Source of the DNA: Bacillus sp. B-jedd
GTDB taxonomy: Bacteria > Bacillota > Bacilli > Bacillales > Cytobacillaceae
Length of the DNA stretch: 64,000 nucleotides
Direction of reading: 5' to 3'
NCBI RefSeq assembly: GCF_000821085.1
Contig: NZ_CCXR01000001.1
Span: 2,563,001-2,627,000 of the forward strand
Shown in pieces: positions 10,377 through 21,508 of the stretch. Within the stretch, counting starts at the first letter, position 1. Every line of letters starts with the position of its first letter. The notes beneath the pieces were generated by a model. The model was given only the letters and a program-made list of their open reading frames with translations, searched no databases and was not told the DNA's origin. Position numbers and translations under genes: made by a program.

Positions 10377-10446
10377 TCCCGGTTACCTCCTCGGATTCCA
10401 TAAATAGTCTTAATAAGCATTACCTAATCTCTATTCTAATGGACAT

Positions 10447-10473
10447 ATTCGACAATGCAACAGAAAATCCTGC
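10447..10473 (-). promoter_or_regulatory. Sigma-H promoter (Ps) of spo0A overlapping a 0A box
   Basis: The minus strand reads GCAGGATTT, 11 bp, GTCGAAT, fitting the sigma-H consensus RNAGGAWWW-N11-12-RNMGAAT. The -10 element overlaps a perfect 0A box TGTCGAA (10448-10454). This is the arrangement expected for a spore-phase promoter controlled by Spo0A itself. It lies about 70 nt upstream of the GTG start. Confidence 0.85.
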
Positions 10474-10566
10474 GAACGAGTGAAATTTTCTCAAAAAACC
10501 TTCAAAAAAGGGTTTTTTCTTTGTTTTTCTTTCATTTTCGACGCTTTTCGTGTTTCTTTACATATT

Positions 10567-10573
10567 TGTCGAA
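10567..10573 (+). promoter_or_regulatory. Second 0A box upstream of spo0A
   Basis: TGTCGAA on the plus strand, with a near match (TTCGACG, 10537-10543) in between. Together with the box at 10448-10454 these give three Spo0A-type sites in 126 bp of the 316-bp spo0A-spoIVB intergenic region; a vegetative promoter could not be assigned there. Confidence 0.6.
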
Positions 10574-10630
10574 TTATCTTTATTTAATCCTCTTTTTCCC
10601 TCAATATTTGCGAAATAACTCCCGGAAAAT

Positions 10631-10666
10631 GAAAAAAAGTACCACAGCTACTCCCTCTGTGGCACT
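10631..10666 (-). terminator. Terminator after spoIVB
   Basis: On the minus strand AGTGCCACAG pairs with CTGTGGTACT (one G-T wobble) around a 9-nt loop, followed by seven T. It ends the recN-spoIVB direction before spo0A. Confidence 0.85.
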
Positions 10667-10692
10667 TCATGCTATCCAGTAATCCATCTTTG

Positions 10693-11988
10693 TTAACTGG
10701 CTTTTGCTTTGGGCTTTTCATATATATCAATTCCTGCTTCAGACAGCATCCATTCAATATGGACGCCATACCCCGACGTTGGATCGTTGACAAAGACATG
10801 CGTGACAGCCCCAATGACCTTTCCTGATTGGATAATAGGGCTTCCGCTCATCCCCTGGACAATTCCACCCGTTTTTGCCAATAGCTTCGGATCGGTTACT
10901 TTAATAACCATCCCCTTAGTGGCGGGGAACTTCTGCGGGATCGTGCTGACAATTTCAATGTTGAACATTTCCACTTTATCGTTATCCACTACAGTCAGGA
11001 TCTTTGCCGGCCCCTCCTTTACCTGATGGGAAAGGGCAATCGGCATCGGCTTATCCATTATTCCATTCTCAATATCCTTATGCAGCTTTCCAAATATCCC
11101 AAACGGACTATTTCTGTTGATATCGCCAATAATTTCTTTATCGTCAGAAAATCTTGCCAGTTTTTCGCCAGGATTTCCATTGCTCCCCTTTTCAATGGAG
11201 GTTACAGTTGACCTGACAATCTGGCCGTCTTCGACGACGATCGGCTTTTTCGTATCCATATCAGAAATAACATGCCCTAGGGCACCATATTTCTTGGATG
11301 AAGGGTGATAAAAGGTCATCGTTCCTATACCTGCTGCCGAGTCGCGGATATACAAACCAAGCTTATAGCTGGCAGCTCCTTTCTCCTTAAGCGGCATCAG
11401 GCTTGCATTGAACTTTCCTTTTTCTCTTGAAATATTGATTTTAAGCGGCTTTCCGCTTTTTCCGGCCTCCTGGACAAACGGCGCCACATCTGACATCTTT
11501 TCTATTTTCCGGCCATTGATTTCCGTTATGATATCCCCCACCTTGATGCCGGATAGCTCCCCAGGCGATTTTTTTCCATCTTCCGTTTCCACCTGGTGAT
11601 GGCCTACAACCAATACGCCAACGGTATTTAATTTAACTCCAATTGATTGGCCGCCTGGATATACTTTAAACCCCTTTAAAACATTTACATCAACCTTTTT
11701 AATTGGAATACCCGCCAAATCAAGGATAACTTCACTCTTTCCGGACTCCTTGGCAGACACGGAGACAAGGTGTTCGGTTTGATTTAGAATAATATTATCC
11801 GGACTTGAGGATATTGTTGCCGAAACAGGCGAGGCTTTTCCAAATGAAACCTCCTGGCCTTGAAATACGGTAATTTGTTTTGGAATGTGGAGGTATGCCT
11901 GGAATGGCTTCCAGCTTACGAAGGCAATAATTGAAACAAGGAGAATTCCACCGATTATTTTTCTGAGTAAACTTAAATTCAAATTCAT
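10693..11988 (-). CDS. spoIVB: SpoIVB serine peptidase (stage IV sporulation)
   Basis: 431 residues from the ATG at 11988 (AGGAGAG upstream). An N-terminal membrane anchor (about 10-28) is followed by a PDZ domain ([15 protein letters not shown] ... [16 protein letters not shown]) and an S55-family peptidase domain with the catalytic His in ALGHVISD and Ser in GMSGSPI. It is made in the forespore, secreted to the intermembrane space and cleaves SpoIVFA to trigger pro-sigma-K processing. A longer frame reaching 12111 would overlap the recN terminator and was rejected. Confidence 0.96.
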   Translation of the reverse strand: MNLNLSLLRKIIGGILLVSIIAFVSWKPFQAYLHIPKQITVFQGQEVSFGKASPVSATISSSPDNIILNQTEHLVSVSAKESGKSEVILDLAGIPIKKVDVNVLKGFKVYPGGQSIGVKLNTVGVLVVGHHQVETEDGKKSPGELSGIKVGDIITEINGRKIEKMSDVAPFVQEAGKSGKPLKINISREKGKFNASLMPLKEKGAASYKLGLYIRDSAAGIGTMTFYHPSSKKYGALGHVISDMDTKKPIVVEDGQIVRSTVTSIEKGSNGNPGEKLARFSDDKEIIGDINRNSPFGIFGKLHKDIENGIMDKPMPIALSHQVKEGPAKILTVVDNDKVEMFNIEIVSTIPQKFPATKGMVIKVTDPKLLAKTGGIVQGMSGSPIIQSGKVIGAVTHVFVNDPTSGYGVHIEWMLSEAGIDIYEKPKAKAS

Positions 11989-12074
11989 CACTCTCCTCGC
12001 TTCTAAAGCTTTCTCTTGCAAAATGGCTACAGTTATAATTTTGCCGGGTTCACGGGCATTTATAACCGGACGGC

Positions 12075-12109
12075 AAATAAAAAAGCTACCCTTATAAGGA
12101 TAGCTTTTC
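12075..12109 (-). terminator. Terminator overlapping the recN stop codon
   Basis: Minus strand AAAAGCTATCC, loop TTAT, then AAGGGTAGCTTTTTT. The stem starts inside the recN stop (TGA), so termination is tight. Confidence 0.8.
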
Positions 12110-13796
12110 AAGTACCTTTTGTTTTTGCCGCCAACTGGAGCAATTCCTTCGCATGCTGCTTTGTTAAATCGGTGATTTCTACCCCGGAAATCATCCGGCC
12201 GATTTCCGCAACTTTTTGTTCATCCGTGAGCGGGACGAGTGAAGTTTTCGTCCGGCCGCCTTTCGTAACCTTCGAAATGAGCAGGTGTGTATCCGCCATT
12301 GCAGCCACTTGGGGAAGATGGGAAATACAGAGCACCTGGGAACCGGAAGCGACTCGGGATATTTTTTCAGCAATTGCCTGAGCGACCCTTCCGCTCACGC
12401 CTGTATCGACTTCATCGAAAATGATTGATGTTACTCCTTGATGCTTAGAGAAAATGCTCTTCAAAGCGAGCATAATTCTGGACAGTTCCCCACCAGAAGC
12501 CACTTTTGACAACGGCTTCAGGGGCTCGCCAGGATTCGTTGAAATATAAAATTCCACTTTATCAATCCCTGTCCGGGAATAGCCATTCCTATCTTCATTA
12601 AACCGGATTTCAAACACTGTTTTGGCCATATACAGGTCCTTCAGTTCCTTAAGGATAAGCTTTGTCAGTTTTTCCGACCATTTTTTCCGGACGCCTGTAA
12701 GGGAGGCTGCTTTAACGGCGAGCTCTTTTTTAAGCTTTGCCAATTCCTTTTCCAGTTTGCCGATATGTGTTTCCTTGTTTTGCAGAGCATCAATTTCTTC
12801 TTTAATTTTATCCCCATACTCGAGAATTTCCTTGATGGTCTTTCCATATTTCCGTTTCAGCTGATTGATCTCAGTCAGACGTTCTTCAATTTCATTCAGC
12901 CTTGCAGGGTCATATTCAAGATTATCGAGGTTGTTTCTCAGTGTTACCGCTGCATCCTCAAGGGCATAATAACTATTCGATATCGTTTCAAATAGTTCCT
13001 TATAAGCTGGGTCCAGCGACGCCGCGCTTTCAAGCTGGCTCATTGCTTCGCCTGCCCAGTCAAGAGCGTGTGATTCACCCTTTAAAGCCGTATAACCCGT
13101 TTGGATCGATTCAAATATTTTTTCAAAATTGCCCAGTTTTTGCTTTTCTTCGGCGAGTTCTTCATCTTCATCGGGTTTGAGGCCGGCATTAGTTATTTCT
13201 TCGAGCTGGAATTGAATCAGGTCCAGCCTGTGGGCCATTTGCTGTTCGTTCTCATTCAGTTTCCGGAGTTTACCCATTGTTTCCTCGTACTTAAAAAATA
13301 CGGCCTGATAGGATTCTAATGCCGGGGTAATTTCTTGAAGGCCAAATTGATCAAGAAGCGGGAGATGCAATGCCTCATTCATCAATTCCTGATGTTCATG
13401 CTGTCCATGAATATCGACAAGAGTGCCGCCAATTTCGCGAAGTACGGAGATGGTCACCAGCTTTCCATTAACCCGGCAAACACTTTTTCCGGTCTGCGAA
13501 ATGTCACGCCTAAGGATCACCATGGAATCCTCTATATCAATTCCGTATTCAGCGGCCTTTTCTATGCAGGGATGTTTGCTGTCGTCAAGCAGGAACAGCC
13601 CCTCGATTTCCGCTTTTTCTTCTCCATGGCGGACAAACTCCCATGAACCCCTGCCTCCCACAAGAAGATGGATGGCATCAATGATGATTGACTTGCCCGC
13701 CCCGGTTTCTCCGGTCAAGACAGTCAGGCCCTTTTTAAAAGAAACTGAAAGGGCCTCAATAATGGCAAAATTCTTTATCGACAATTCTGTTAACAA
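12108..13796 (-). CDS. recN: DNA repair protein RecN
   Basis: 562 residues, close to the usual 550-576. SMC-like ATPase: Walker A GETGAGKS near residue 30, long coiled-coil arms (about 150-350), ABC signature region [12 protein letters not shown], and Walker [13 protein letters not shown]. It organises double-strand break ends in the cytoplasm before RecA loading. The start is TTG with GGGGG 8 nt upstream. It lies 16 bp after argR, the usual Bacillus order, and may be co-transcribed with it. Confidence 0.96.
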   Translation of the reverse strand: MLTELSIKNFAIIEALSVSFKKGLTVLTGETGAGKSIIIDAIHLLVGGRGSWEFVRHGEEKAEIEGLFLLDDSKHPCIEKAAEYGIDIEDSMVILRRDISQTGKSVCRVNGKLVTISVLREIGGTLVDIHGQHEHQELMNEALHLPLLDQFGLQEITPALESYQAVFFKYEETMGKLRKLNENEQQMAHRLDLIQFQLEEITNAGLKPDEDEELAEEKQKLGNFEKIFESIQTGYTALKGESHALDWAGEAMSQLESAASLDPAYKELFETISNSYYALEDAAVTLRNNLDNLEYDPARLNEIEERLTEINQLKRKYGKTIKEILEYGDKIKEEIDALQNKETHIGKLEKELAKLKKELAVKAASLTGVRKKWSEKLTKLILKELKDLYMAKTVFEIRFNEDRNGYSRTGIDKVEFYISTNPGEPLKPLSKVASGGELSRIMLALKSIFSKHQGVTSIIFDEVDTGVSGRVAQAIAEKISRVASGSQVLCISHLPQVAAMADTHLLISKVTKGGRTKTSLVPLTDEQKVAEIGRMISGVEITDLTKQHAKELLQLAAKTKGT

Positions 13797-13811
13797 GTAA
13801 CATTCCCCCGT

Positions 13812-14261
13812 TTAAAGCATTTCAAGGAATTTGTTTGTTATCGTTTCCGTATCCTCGGGTGCCCTGCAAATAATTAATAGCGTATCATCTCCGCAAATTG
13901 TCCCGAGAATTTCTTCCCAGTCAAGGTTATCAATTAACGCTCCGATTGCCATCGCGTTCCCGGGAAGAGTTTTCATGACAAGAAGATGACCGGCGGAATC
14001 AATTTTCACAAAAGCATCGATAAGGGCACGTTTAAGCTTTTGCAAAGGATTGAAACGCTGGTCTGCCGGCAGGCTGTATTTATACCTTCCATCGAGAAGC
14101 GGAACCTTAAGCAGGTGAAGTTCCTTGATATCCCTTGAAACAGTCGCCTGCGTAACATTATAGCCTTGGTTCTTTAATTCATCGACTAAATCATCCTGTG
14201 TTTCGATTTCATTGTTCGCAATTATTTCCCTGATTTTAATATGGCGCTGGCCTTTGTTCAT
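13812..14261 (-). CDS. argR: Arginine repressor ArgR/AhrC
   Basis: 149 residues, full length. The N-terminal winged helix (about 1-70; [17 protein letters not shown]) binds ARG boxes; the C-terminal domain (about 80-149) has the arginine-binding, hexamerising motif [14 protein letters not shown]. It represses arginine synthesis and activates catabolism when arginine is bound. GGAGTG precedes the ATG. Confidence 0.96.
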   Translation of the reverse strand: MNKGQRHIKIREIIANNEIETQDDLVDELKNQGYNVTQATVSRDIKELHLLKVPLLDGRYKYSLPADQRFNPLQKLKRALIDAFVKIDSAGHLLVMKTLPGNAMAIGALIDNLDWEEILGTICGDDTLLIICRAPEDTETITNKFLEML

Positions 14262-14396
14262 TTATATCACTCCAATAGGCATTCAAAACATTTGCAAGGT
14301 TAGCAAATTATGTCGTTTATACACATATGTTAGCCCATTTCATGATTCTTGTACATTGTTTCTTACGGAGAAAAAAGGAAAAAGGATAAGCTATGC

Positions 14397-15239
14397 TTAC
14401 CCTTCATCACTTTGTTTCGTTTTTAAGGCTTTGTGTGCTTCTTTGACTACCTCGAAGGGAGGCGTCTTCAGCAGGTTTTCCCCTTCGCCTCCCTCTCCTT
14501 CCCACCGAAGATGGAGTAGGAATTCAATATTCCCGTCTCCGCCTGTAATCGGGGAAAAAGAAAGGCCGGTAATTTGAAACTTCAGTTCCAAGGCTAATGC
14601 AATCGTTTTTTCCACAACTGCTAAATGGACTTTTTCGTCCCTGACGATTCCTTTTTTACCAACCTGATCCCTGCCTGCTTCAAATTGGGGTTTTACGAGG
14701 GCGATGACATCGCTGTGCGGGACCAGTAACCCGGTAAGGACTGGAAGGATCAATGACAGGGAAATAAACGAGACATCGATTGTCGCAAAGTCTGGAAGGC
14801 CGTCCTGTAAATCCTCGGGTTTAACATAACGGAAATTGGTCCGTTCCATGACGACAACCCGTTCATCCTGACGTAGTTTCCAGGCAAGCTGGTTGTAACC
14901 CACATCAAGGGCGTATGACATTCTGGCGCCGTTTTGAAGTGCACAATCCGTAAAACCCCCAGTAGATGAACCGATATCAAGCATCGTTTTGCCCGAAACA
15001 TCCACATCGAATACTTTAAGCGCCTTCTCGAGCTTCAGGCCTCCCCTGCTGACATAAGGAATCACATTCCCTTTGACAGTCAAGGGGAGATCGGCGCTTA
15101 TTTTATCACCTGGTTTATCAAGGCGCTGTTCATTTGTATAAACAAGCCCTGCCATAATGGCCCGCTTGGCTTTTTCGCGTGTTTCCACTAGCCCTCTTTC
15201 AACAAGAAGGACATCAAGCCGTTCTTTTCTAACTTTCAT
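14397..15239 (-). CDS. tlyA: TlyA-family rRNA 2'-O-methyltransferase / hemolysin A-like (YqxC)
   Basis: 280 residues. An N-terminal S4 RNA-binding domain (about 5-65; RLDVLLVERGLVETREKAKRAIMAG) is followed by an FtsJ-like SAM domain (MLDIGSSTGGFTDCAL; VKPQFE). TlyA proteins methylate 16S/23S rRNA riboses in some bacteria; that activity in Bacillus is inferred. It begins 2 nt after dxs and is followed by 135 bp without a clear terminator before argR. Confidence 0.9.
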   Translation of the reverse strand: MKVRKERLDVLLVERGLVETREKAKRAIMAGLVYTNEQRLDKPGDKISADLPLTVKGNVIPYVSRGGLKLEKALKVFDVDVSGKTMLDIGSSTGGFTDCALQNGARMSYALDVGYNQLAWKLRQDERVVVMERTNFRYVKPEDLQDGLPDFATIDVSFISLSLILPVLTGLLVPHSDVIALVKPQFEAGRDQVGKKGIVRDEKVHLAVVEKTIALALELKFQITGLSFSPITGGDGNIEFLLHLRWEGEGGEGENLLKTPPFEVVKEAHKALKTKQSDEG

Positions 15240-15241
15240 GC

Positions 15242-17134
15242 CTACGCCCTCTGCTGTTTTTTCGCAGCAAGCAGCGAAAGCCGTCTGACGGCATCTTCAA
15301 CAGTGAAGTCTATCTCTACAAGAAGCCTTTCCACGCTGCCATGCTCGATGAATTTGTCGGGAATGCCCATTCTGTCAATGACATTTTGGAAATACCCGTT
15401 ATCATGCGCGTACTCTATGACACTGCTGCCGAAACCGCCCTGCAGCACCGCTTCTTCAATTGTCAGAATAGGCATGCCGTCTTCCAGAATTCCGGAAAGC
15501 ATGTCGCCATCAAGCGGCTTGATGAATCTCGCATTGACGACCTTTACGGATATCCCTCTTGTCTCCAATTCAGCGGCTGCTTCCAATGCCATCGGAATCG
15601 TTGTACCGAAGGTTAGAATGGCTGCGTCGCGGCCGTCCTTCAACACTTCCCATGACCCGATCGGTATTTGCTTGAAGGTTTCATCCATTGGAACACCCAG
15701 GCCGTTACCGCGAGGGAACCTCATTGCAATTGGTCCGTCATCATATTTTAAAGCTGTATAGACCATATGCTGCCCTTCATTTTCGTCCTTTGGCATCATT
15801 AAAACAAGATTTGGAACATGCCTTAGAAAGGCAATATCGAAAACGCCCTGATGGGTTTCCCCGTCTGCGCCGACGAGGCCTGCTCTGTCGATGCCAATAA
15901 AAACGTTAAGGTTTTGTCTGCAAATATCATGGACGACCTGGTCATATGCCCTTTGGAGGAAGGTTGAGTAAATAGCCAAAAACGGCTTCATGTTTTGGGT
16001 TGCCAGTCCCGCAGCCACTGTTGCTGCATGCTGCTCGGCAATCCCGACATCGAACATCCTGTCCGGAAACTCGGAAGCGAATCCTTCAAGCTTCGAGCCG
16101 ACAGGCATCGCCGGAGTGATTGCGACAACCCTTTCATCCTCGCGGGCGATTTTGCGTACTGTTTCACTGACAAGGCTGCTCCAGGAAGGAGGAGCGAAAG
16201 AAGGCTTTACAAAATCGCCGGTGTCCATTTTATATGGGCCGGTCCCATGCCATGTACCGATTTTATCAGATTCGGCAGGATTGTAGCCTTTCCCCTTCTT
16301 TGTAATGACATGGAGGATGACTGGCCCTTCCGTTTTTTTCGCGTATGCGAGATTTTCGAAAAGGTCGTCAAAATTATGCCCATCCACGGGCCCTAAGTAA
16401 GTAAAGCCCAATTCTTCAAAAAACATTCCTGATACAAGCATATATTTAAGGCTGTCTTTCACTCTTTCGGCAGTCGCAGCCAGGACGCCGCCGACGGCCG
16501 GAATTTTTTTGATAAGCAATTCCAGCTCATCTTTCACTCCGTTGTACTTACCGGATGTCCTCAGCCTTCCAAGGACATTATGAAGCGCACCTACATTTGG
16601 GGCAATGGACATTTCATTGTCGTTCAGGATGACAATCATATTTGTTTTCTCATGTCCGATATGATTCAATGCTTCCAGTGCCATGCCTCCGGTAAGGGCT
16701 CCGTCACCGATGACAGGCAGGATATAACTATTTTCCTTTTTCAAATCTCTGGCGATTGCCATTCCCATGGCGGCTGAGAGGGAAGTGGAACTGTGGCCTG
16801 TCTCCCAAACATCATGCTCGCTTTCTGAGCGTTTTGGAAAACCGCAAAGCCCCTTAAATTGCCTGAGCGTATCAAACTCACAACCCCGACCGGTAAGGAT
16901 TTTATGGACATACGACTGATGGCCGACATCCCAGATGATTTTATCTTTCGGGCTGTCGAAACACTTGTGCAGCGCTAATGTCAATTCCACGACGCCAAGA
17001 TTCGGTCCGATATGGCCGCCCGTCACTGATAGCTTTTCAATCAGGAAACTGCGGATTTGCTTGCTTAACTGTTCGAGTTCTGTGTTGGACATCCCTTTTA
17101 AAAAGGAGGGATCTTTAATTGATGTTAGATCCAA
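15242..17134 (-). CDS. dxs: 1-deoxy-D-xylulose-5-phosphate synthase
   Basis: 630 residues. First enzyme of the MEP isoprenoid pathway, joining pyruvate and glyceraldehyde 3-phosphate with TPP. Seen: TPP motif [15 protein letters not shown], transketolase pyrimidine domain [15 protein letters not shown], and C-terminal domain. The start is TTG, chosen because [16 protein letters not shown] aligns with known Dxs N-termini; the ribosome site is weak. It has its own sigma-A promoter and a terminator separates it from ispA. Confidence 0.96.
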   Translation of the reverse strand: MDLTSIKDPSFLKGMSNTELEQLSKQIRSFLIEKLSVTGGHIGPNLGVVELTLALHKCFDSPKDKIIWDVGHQSYVHKILTGRGCEFDTLRQFKGLCGFPKRSESEHDVWETGHSSTSLSAAMGMAIARDLKKENSYILPVIGDGALTGGMALEALNHIGHEKTNMIVILNDNEMSIAPNVGALHNVLGRLRTSGKYNGVKDELELLIKKIPAVGGVLAATAERVKDSLKYMLVSGMFFEELGFTYLGPVDGHNFDDLFENLAYAKKTEGPVILHVITKKGKGYNPAESDKIGTWHGTGPYKMDTGDFVKPSFAPPSWSSLVSETVRKIAREDERVVAITPAMPVGSKLEGFASEFPDRMFDVGIAEQHAATVAAGLATQNMKPFLAIYSTFLQRAYDQVVHDICRQNLNVFIGIDRAGLVGADGETHQGVFDIAFLRHVPNLVLMMPKDENEGQHMVYTALKYDDGPIAMRFPRGNGLGVPMDETFKQIPIGSWEVLKDGRDAAILTFGTTIPMALEAAAELETRGISVKVVNARFIKPLDGDMLSGILEDGMPILTIEEAVLQGGFGSSVIEYAHDNGYFQNVIDRMGIPDKFIEHGSVERLLVEIDFTVEDAVRRLSLLAAKKQQRA

Positions 17135-17189
17135 AGAGGATCACTCGCTTTCATTGCGTAATATGCCAAAAATAAATTTATCTCTATTT

Positions 17190-17217
17190 ATTATAAAGGA
17201 ATGGACAGATTCCTCAA
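17190..17217 (-). promoter_or_regulatory. Sigma-A promoter of dxs
   Basis: TTGAGG (17212-17217), a 16-bp spacer, TATAAT (17190-17195) on the minus strand, about 55 nt upstream of the TTG start. Confidence 0.75.
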
Positions 17218-17256
17218 GGAAATATAATGATTTAGCGTATTATTTCCCTAAAAAGA

Positions 17257-17297
17257 TAAAAAATTTGCCGCTAGCACTATCGTGTTAACGGCAAAAT
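17257..17297 (-). terminator. Terminator after ispA
   Basis: Minus-strand inverted repeat TTTTGCCG-TTAACAC / GTGCTAG-CGGCAAA followed by a T-rich tail. It closes the xseA-xseB-ispA transcript ahead of the dxs promoter. Confidence 0.75.
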
Positions 17298-17361
17298 CAT
17301 CACAGTGTTTAAATAACAATTTGATTATACCATAATCATACCCAGACCAACAAACATGCGC

Positions 17362-18255
17362 TTAAGAGTTCCTTTTAGCAACCATCTCGGTAATTTCGAG
17401 TAAAAGGGATGTATCGAGACCAGTCAATGCCAATTGTTTCTTGGCCTTCGTTATATGATCTTCCAGCGCCTTTTTGGCTCCTTCAAGTGACAGTAGCCTG
17501 GGGTAGGTGCTTTTGTGGTTGGCCGTATCGCTCCCGACCCTTTTTCCAAGTGCACCTTCGTCTCCCTCAACATCAAGAATGTCATCTCTGATTTGGAAAG
17601 CAAGCCCTAAGTGGTATGCGAACTTTGAAAGGATTTCAAGCCTGGTCTGGTCACCACCAGAAAGGATGGAGCCAGCTAAAACACTGAATTCCAAAAGCCG
17701 GCCAGTTTTATTCACATGGACAGATTCGAGCTCAGTTAAGGTTAGTTCCTTTTCTTCCCCTTCCATATCAGCTGCCTGGCCGCCGACCATTCCGCCTGCG
17801 CCAGCAGCTTTTGCCAATCCAGTTATAAGTTTTAGCTTTTCCTCTAAACCCGCATATTCGCTTGGGATTGTCCCGATAAGTTCGAAGCTGTAGGTCAGAA
17901 GGGCATCACCCGCCAGTATTGCCATTGCCTCTCCGAAAACCTTATGATTCGTCGGTTTTCCCCTCCGCATATCGTCATCATCCATACTTGGAAGGTCATC
18001 ATGAATCAAGGAATAGGTATGGACCATTTCAATCGCAGCCGCTGCCCTTACCCCTTGAGCCGGGTTTTTGCCGAATGCATCCATTGCCGCAAAGAGGAGC
18101 AGTGGCCGGATTCGTTTACCGCCAGCCTCCAAAGAATATGCCATTGCTTCCTTAAGGGAAACGGGCGCATCAAGTTTTTGGACCGATGAACGGAGTTCTT
18201 CCTCCAGGAGCTGTCTGTATGCTTTTGTTTTTTCGCTCAAAAGTCCATCAGCCAA
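17362..18255 (-). CDS. ispA: Farnesyl diphosphate synthase (geranyltranstransferase)
   Basis: 297 residues. Both aspartate-rich motifs are seen: DDLPSMDDDDMRRG (first) and IRDDILDVEGD (second), which bind Mg-diphosphate. It condenses IPP with DMAPP and GPP to make FPP. The start is TTG with GGGGAGG 8 nt upstream. It lies 3 nt after xseB, the conserved xseA-xseB-ispA cluster. Confidence 0.95.
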   Translation of the reverse strand: MADGLLSEKTKAYRQLLEEELRSSVQKLDAPVSLKEAMAYSLEAGGKRIRPLLLFAAMDAFGKNPAQGVRAAAAIEMVHTYSLIHDDLPSMDDDDMRRGKPTNHKVFGEAMAILAGDALLTYSFELIGTIPSEYAGLEEKLKLITGLAKAAGAGGMVGGQAADMEGEEKELTLTELESVHVNKTGRLLEFSVLAGSILSGGDQTRLEILSKFAYHLGLAFQIRDDILDVEGDEGALGKRVGSDTANHKSTYPRLLSLEGAKKALEDHITKAKKQLALTGLDTSLLLEITEMVAKRNS

Positions 18256-18258
18256 TCT

Positions 18259-18492
18259 TTATTCCTCCCCTTCTACGGAAAAGGGTGCTTTCCGGCCATC
18301 TTCCGTAATGATCTGGGTTAATTGTTCCTCTACATTTTTCAGCTTATCATGGCAAAGTTTCGATAATTCCATGCCTTCTTTATAAAATCCAATTGCCTCT
18401 TCAAGCGGGACATCGCCTTCTTCCAGCCTTTCAACTATTCGCTCCAGTTGATCCATCGCCTGCTCGAATGTCAGTTTTCTTTCTTCTTCCAT
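18259..18492 (-). CDS. xseB: Exodeoxyribonuclease VII small subunit
   Basis: 77 residues from the ATG at 18492; a longer frame reaching into xseA was rejected. The family core [37 protein letters not shown] is a two-helix bundle that binds the XseA C-terminus. It begins 1 nt after the xseA stop, so the subunits are coupled. Confidence 0.95.
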   Translation of the reverse strand: MEEERKLTFEQAMDQLERIVERLEEGDVPLEEAIGFYKEGMELSKLCHDKLKNVEEQLTQIITEDGRKAPFSVEGEE

Positions 18493-18493
18493 T

Positions 18494-19843
18494 TTATGAT
18501 TCCTCCAGTTTCTCCTCAATTGTACAAAGCAATCCACCATCTGCAAGCCGAATTGTCACCTGATCTCCAACTACTGCTTGTTCTGTGGTTTTAATCAATT
18601 GTCCATCTTCAGTATAGGCTAGGCTATAGCCTCGTTCCATTATTTTTAGCGGGCTCAATGCTTCTAGGGATGCTACTGTTTTTCCGAACACCGCTTTTTT
18701 TGCCTGGAGGATTTGCGCCATCGCCCTTGCAAGTTCCCGTTTTGTCCGTTCATGTGCTGAAGACGCTTCGCCCAACAACTGGACAGGACTGTTTCTCCTG
18801 AGCCTTCTATCAGCCTGTATGAGGCTTTCCCGTTTCAAAACAGCCATTCTGCTTGTCCCGCGGGTCAAGCTTTCCGTCAGCCTGTCAAGCTGCTCAAGCT
18901 TCTGCTCATAAAGCCGGCGGGGGTAACGGAAGGCGTATGATCGCTGGATTCTTTCAAGGCGCCCTTTTTGAAAGGAGAATTTCTCCTTCATTGCGCGAAT
19001 GAGCCTGCCTTGCCGCTGCAGGACCCTTTCCAATAATTCTTCAATATGGGGAACGGCAAGTTCAGCTGCGCCGGTTGGAGTCGGAGCCCGGAGATCCGCA
19101 ACATAATCGGCTATGGTGAAATCCGTTTCATGCCCGACTGCCGATATGACAGGAATTTCCGATTCAAAGATAGCTCGCGCGACTTGTTCCTCATTAAAAG
19201 CCCATAGCTCCTCAATCGATCCGCCGCCACGTCCTACAATCAGGACATCGATATTTCCGTGCCTATTCGCCGACCTGATTGCTTCAGCGATTGATTTGCC
19301 AGCGTTATCACCTTGAACGAGGGCTGGAAACACAATCATGTCACCGATTGGATAACGCCTTTTTATTGTTGTTATAATATCCCTGATTGCCGCGCCTGTC
19401 GGGGAAGTGACAATCCCTATTGTCCTTGGGAAGCTCGGAAGCACTTTTTTGAAATCACGCCTGAAAAGCCCCTCTGCTTCGAGTTTTTTCTTAAGCTGTT
19501 CATAGGCAAGGAATAATTCACCTATTCCGTCAGGCTTCATTTCCTTTATATAAATTTGATATTGTCCGCTGGCCTCATATACCGAAATTTCCCCTCTAAC
19601 TATGACTTTCATGCCATTTTCAGGGGCGAACTTCATGCCTCTCGCATTGCCAGCGAACATGACAGCAAGGAGCCTGGAACGTTCATCCTTAAGCGTCAGG
19701 TAAATATGGCCGCTTGAATGCTGCTTGAGGTTGGATATTTCGCCTTTTAGAAAAACATCCTGAAGATGCGGGTCAGCATCAAATTTTCTTTTTATGTATT
19801 TTGTCAGTGCAGTTACTGTTAAATAACGGTTTGTTTCTTTCAT
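18494..19843 (-). CDS. xseA: Exodeoxyribonuclease VII large subunit
   Basis: 449 residues, standard. N-terminal OB-fold (about 8-105; [22 protein letters not shown]), catalytic domain ([15 protein letters not shown] ... [14 protein letters not shown] ... [14 protein letters not shown]) and a long C-terminal coiled coil. It degrades single-stranded DNA in both directions. The 242 bp between it and folD contain nothing identified. Confidence 0.96.
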   Translation of the reverse strand: MKETNRYLTVTALTKYIKRKFDADPHLQDVFLKGEISNLKQHSSGHIYLTLKDERSRLLAVMFAGNARGMKFAPENGMKVIVRGEISVYEASGQYQIYIKEMKPDGIGELFLAYEQLKKKLEAEGLFRRDFKKVLPSFPRTIGIVTSPTGAAIRDIITTIKRRYPIGDMIVFPALVQGDNAGKSIAEAIRSANRHGNIDVLIVGRGGGSIEELWAFNEEQVARAIFESEIPVISAVGHETDFTIADYVADLRAPTPTGAAELAVPHIEELLERVLQRQGRLIRAMKEKFSFQKGRLERIQRSYAFRYPRRLYEQKLEQLDRLTESLTRGTSRMAVLKRESLIQADRRLRRNSPVQLLGEASSAHERTKRELARAMAQILQAKKAVFGKTVASLEALSPLKIMERGYSLAYTEDGQLIKTTEQAVVGDQVTIRLADGGLLCTIEEKLEES

Positions 19844-20085
19844 GAAAAAACTCCCTGCTTAACGCCTATAAGGTATTTTCGCTTTTGTCGCTCTGATTAT
19901 CCAAAGGCCGCTATTCCATTAAAAAAGTCTATTAGCCTCAGGTTAGTGATCTTATGACCAGACCATGGAAATAAAACTGCCCTCTTCCATTATAAGTTTA
20001 GATTCCCCATCCGTCACGGGCAAGGAATCAACAGCATGGAAAAGGGCTTATTTTACAGAGATTATGTGCTGAGCGGTTTAAATGT

Positions 20086-20949
20086 TCAGGCTTTGCCAGG
20101 GACTAAGTTGCGTTGTCTCGCCGCTTTCAGGGTGTTAAATAAAAGCATCGTAATCGTCATTGGGCCAACCCCGCCTGGAACTGGAGTCAGGTAAGCAGCT
20201 TTTTCAGCTACTTCAGGGTGGACATCACCGCACAGTTTTTCATGCTCATCCCTATTAATCCCCACATCAATGACAGCCGCTCCTTCTTTAATATGGCTTG
20301 AGCGGATGAAATTAGGCTTCCCGATCGCTGCCACGAGAATATCAGCTTGGGTTGTATGGTATTTCAGATCCTTTGTCCTGGAGTGGCAATATGTAACCGT
20401 GGCGTTTTTATTCAGGAAAAGCTGTCCCGCCGGTTTCCCAACAATATTGCTCCTTCCTACAATCACCACATGTTTGCCGGATATCTCAATGCCTGTTTCT
20501 TCAAGCATGACCATGACGCCATAAGGTGTGCATGGCAGGAATGAATCCTGTCCCGTCATCATCCTTCCGATGTTCAGCGGATGGAATCCATCGACATCCT
20601 TCTCCGGGGAAATGGCCTCAATGACGCTCTTTTCATCAATGTGGTCCGGTAGCGGAAGCTGCACAAGAATTCCATGAACATCTTCCCGATTATTGAGTTC
20701 TTCGATTTTTTGTAATAACTCTTTTTGGCTTGCATCTTCCGGCAGCGTGATTAACACCGATTCCATGCCAACGTCCGCGCAGGCCTTTTGTTTGTTGTTC
20801 ACATACGTTTTCGATGCATGGTTATTCCCGACAAGAACGACCGCAAGTCCGGGGATAATGTTTTCTTCCTTTAATACCCGTACTTCTTCGGCGATTTCCT
20901 GCCTCTTCTTTTTCGCAATTTCTTTCCCGCTGATTACTTTTGCTCCCAT
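20086..20949 (-). CDS. folD: Bifunctional methylenetetrahydrofolate dehydrogenase/cyclohydrolase
   Basis: 287 residues. Catalytic Lys in the YVNNKQKAC segment, VQLPLPDHI folate motif, and NADP-binding GRSNIVGKPAGQLFL; C-terminal PGGVGPMTITMLL. It interconverts 5,10-methylene-THF and 10-formyl-THF. It links to the glycine cleavage genes in this window, which produce methylene-THF. AAGGAGG precedes the ATG; it lies 44 bp after nusB. Confidence 0.97.
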   Translation of the reverse strand: MGAKVISGKEIAKKKRQEIAEEVRVLKEENIIPGLAVVLVGNNHASKTYVNNKQKACADVGMESVLITLPEDASQKELLQKIEELNNREDVHGILVQLPLPDHIDEKSVIEAISPEKDVDGFHPLNIGRMMTGQDSFLPCTPYGVMVMLEETGIEISGKHVVIVGRSNIVGKPAGQLFLNKNATVTYCHSRTKDLKYHTTQADILVAAIGKPNFIRSSHIKEGAAVIDVGINRDEHEKLCGDVHPEVAEKAAYLTPVPGGVGPMTITMLLFNTLKAARQRNLVPGKA

Positions 20950-20993
20950 CCTGATTCCTCCTTAGTCCCGGAGAAGACCATCATGCTCAAAAG

Positions 20994-21386
20994 TCAACCT
21001 AATTGCTGTTTTACCTTTGAAAGGACACCATTAATAAATTTGCTTGATTGGTCGTCTCCATAAAGCTTGGCTATTTCAATAGCTTCATCCAAAACAACAT
21101 TGGCAGGCACTTCATCAGAGCAGTATTTCAATTCATACGCACCTAGTCTTAACAGGTTCCTGTCTACGGCGGCCAGCCTTTCCATTGACCACTTTTCCAG
21201 GTTCCTGCTGATTAGACTATCAAGATCCCGCTTATTTTCCACTGCGCCATTCACAAGCTTGGCCAAATATGGATCAGGGGATTCCCCTTCAAGCACATGT
21301 TCAATCGCAGAAGCGGGTTCGGCGTCGCTTACATCAATCTGGAAAAGCGCCTGAAGTGCCTTTTCTCTTGCTGTCCTTCTTTTCAT
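20994..21386 (-). CDS. nusB: Transcription antitermination factor NusB
   Basis: 130 residues from the ATG at 21386 (AAGGAG upstream). An upstream extension without a ribosome site was rejected. All-helical NusB fold; motifs MKRRTAREKALQALFQID and VPANVVLDEAIEIAKLYGDDQSSKFINGVL. It acts with NusE (S10) in rRNA antitermination. Confidence 0.96.
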   Translation of the reverse strand: MKRRTAREKALQALFQIDVSDAEPASAIEHVLEGESPDPYLAKLVNGAVENKRDLDSLISRNLEKWSMERLAAVDRNLLRLGAYELKYCSDEVPANVVLDEAIEIAKLYGDDQSSKFINGVLSKVKQQLG

Positions 21387-21508
21387 TATACAATTAGCTC
21401 CTTTTGAATAAATAAATAATTTGGACTTTTTTCGCACATTTATTGTGTTTGAAACAACAGGATCCCCAAGAAAATAATAGCATAAAGCTTCCCTCTTGCG
21501 CAGGGTGA

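Noticed and set aside
11989..12074. Sigma-F/G promoter of spoIVB
   Set aside because: An AATTATA -10-like element is present, but the -35 match is at the wrong distance, so it is not listed.
12000..12111. N-terminal extension of spoIVB
   Set aside because: It crosses the recN terminator and the ATG at 11988 has a proper ribosome site and matches the family start.
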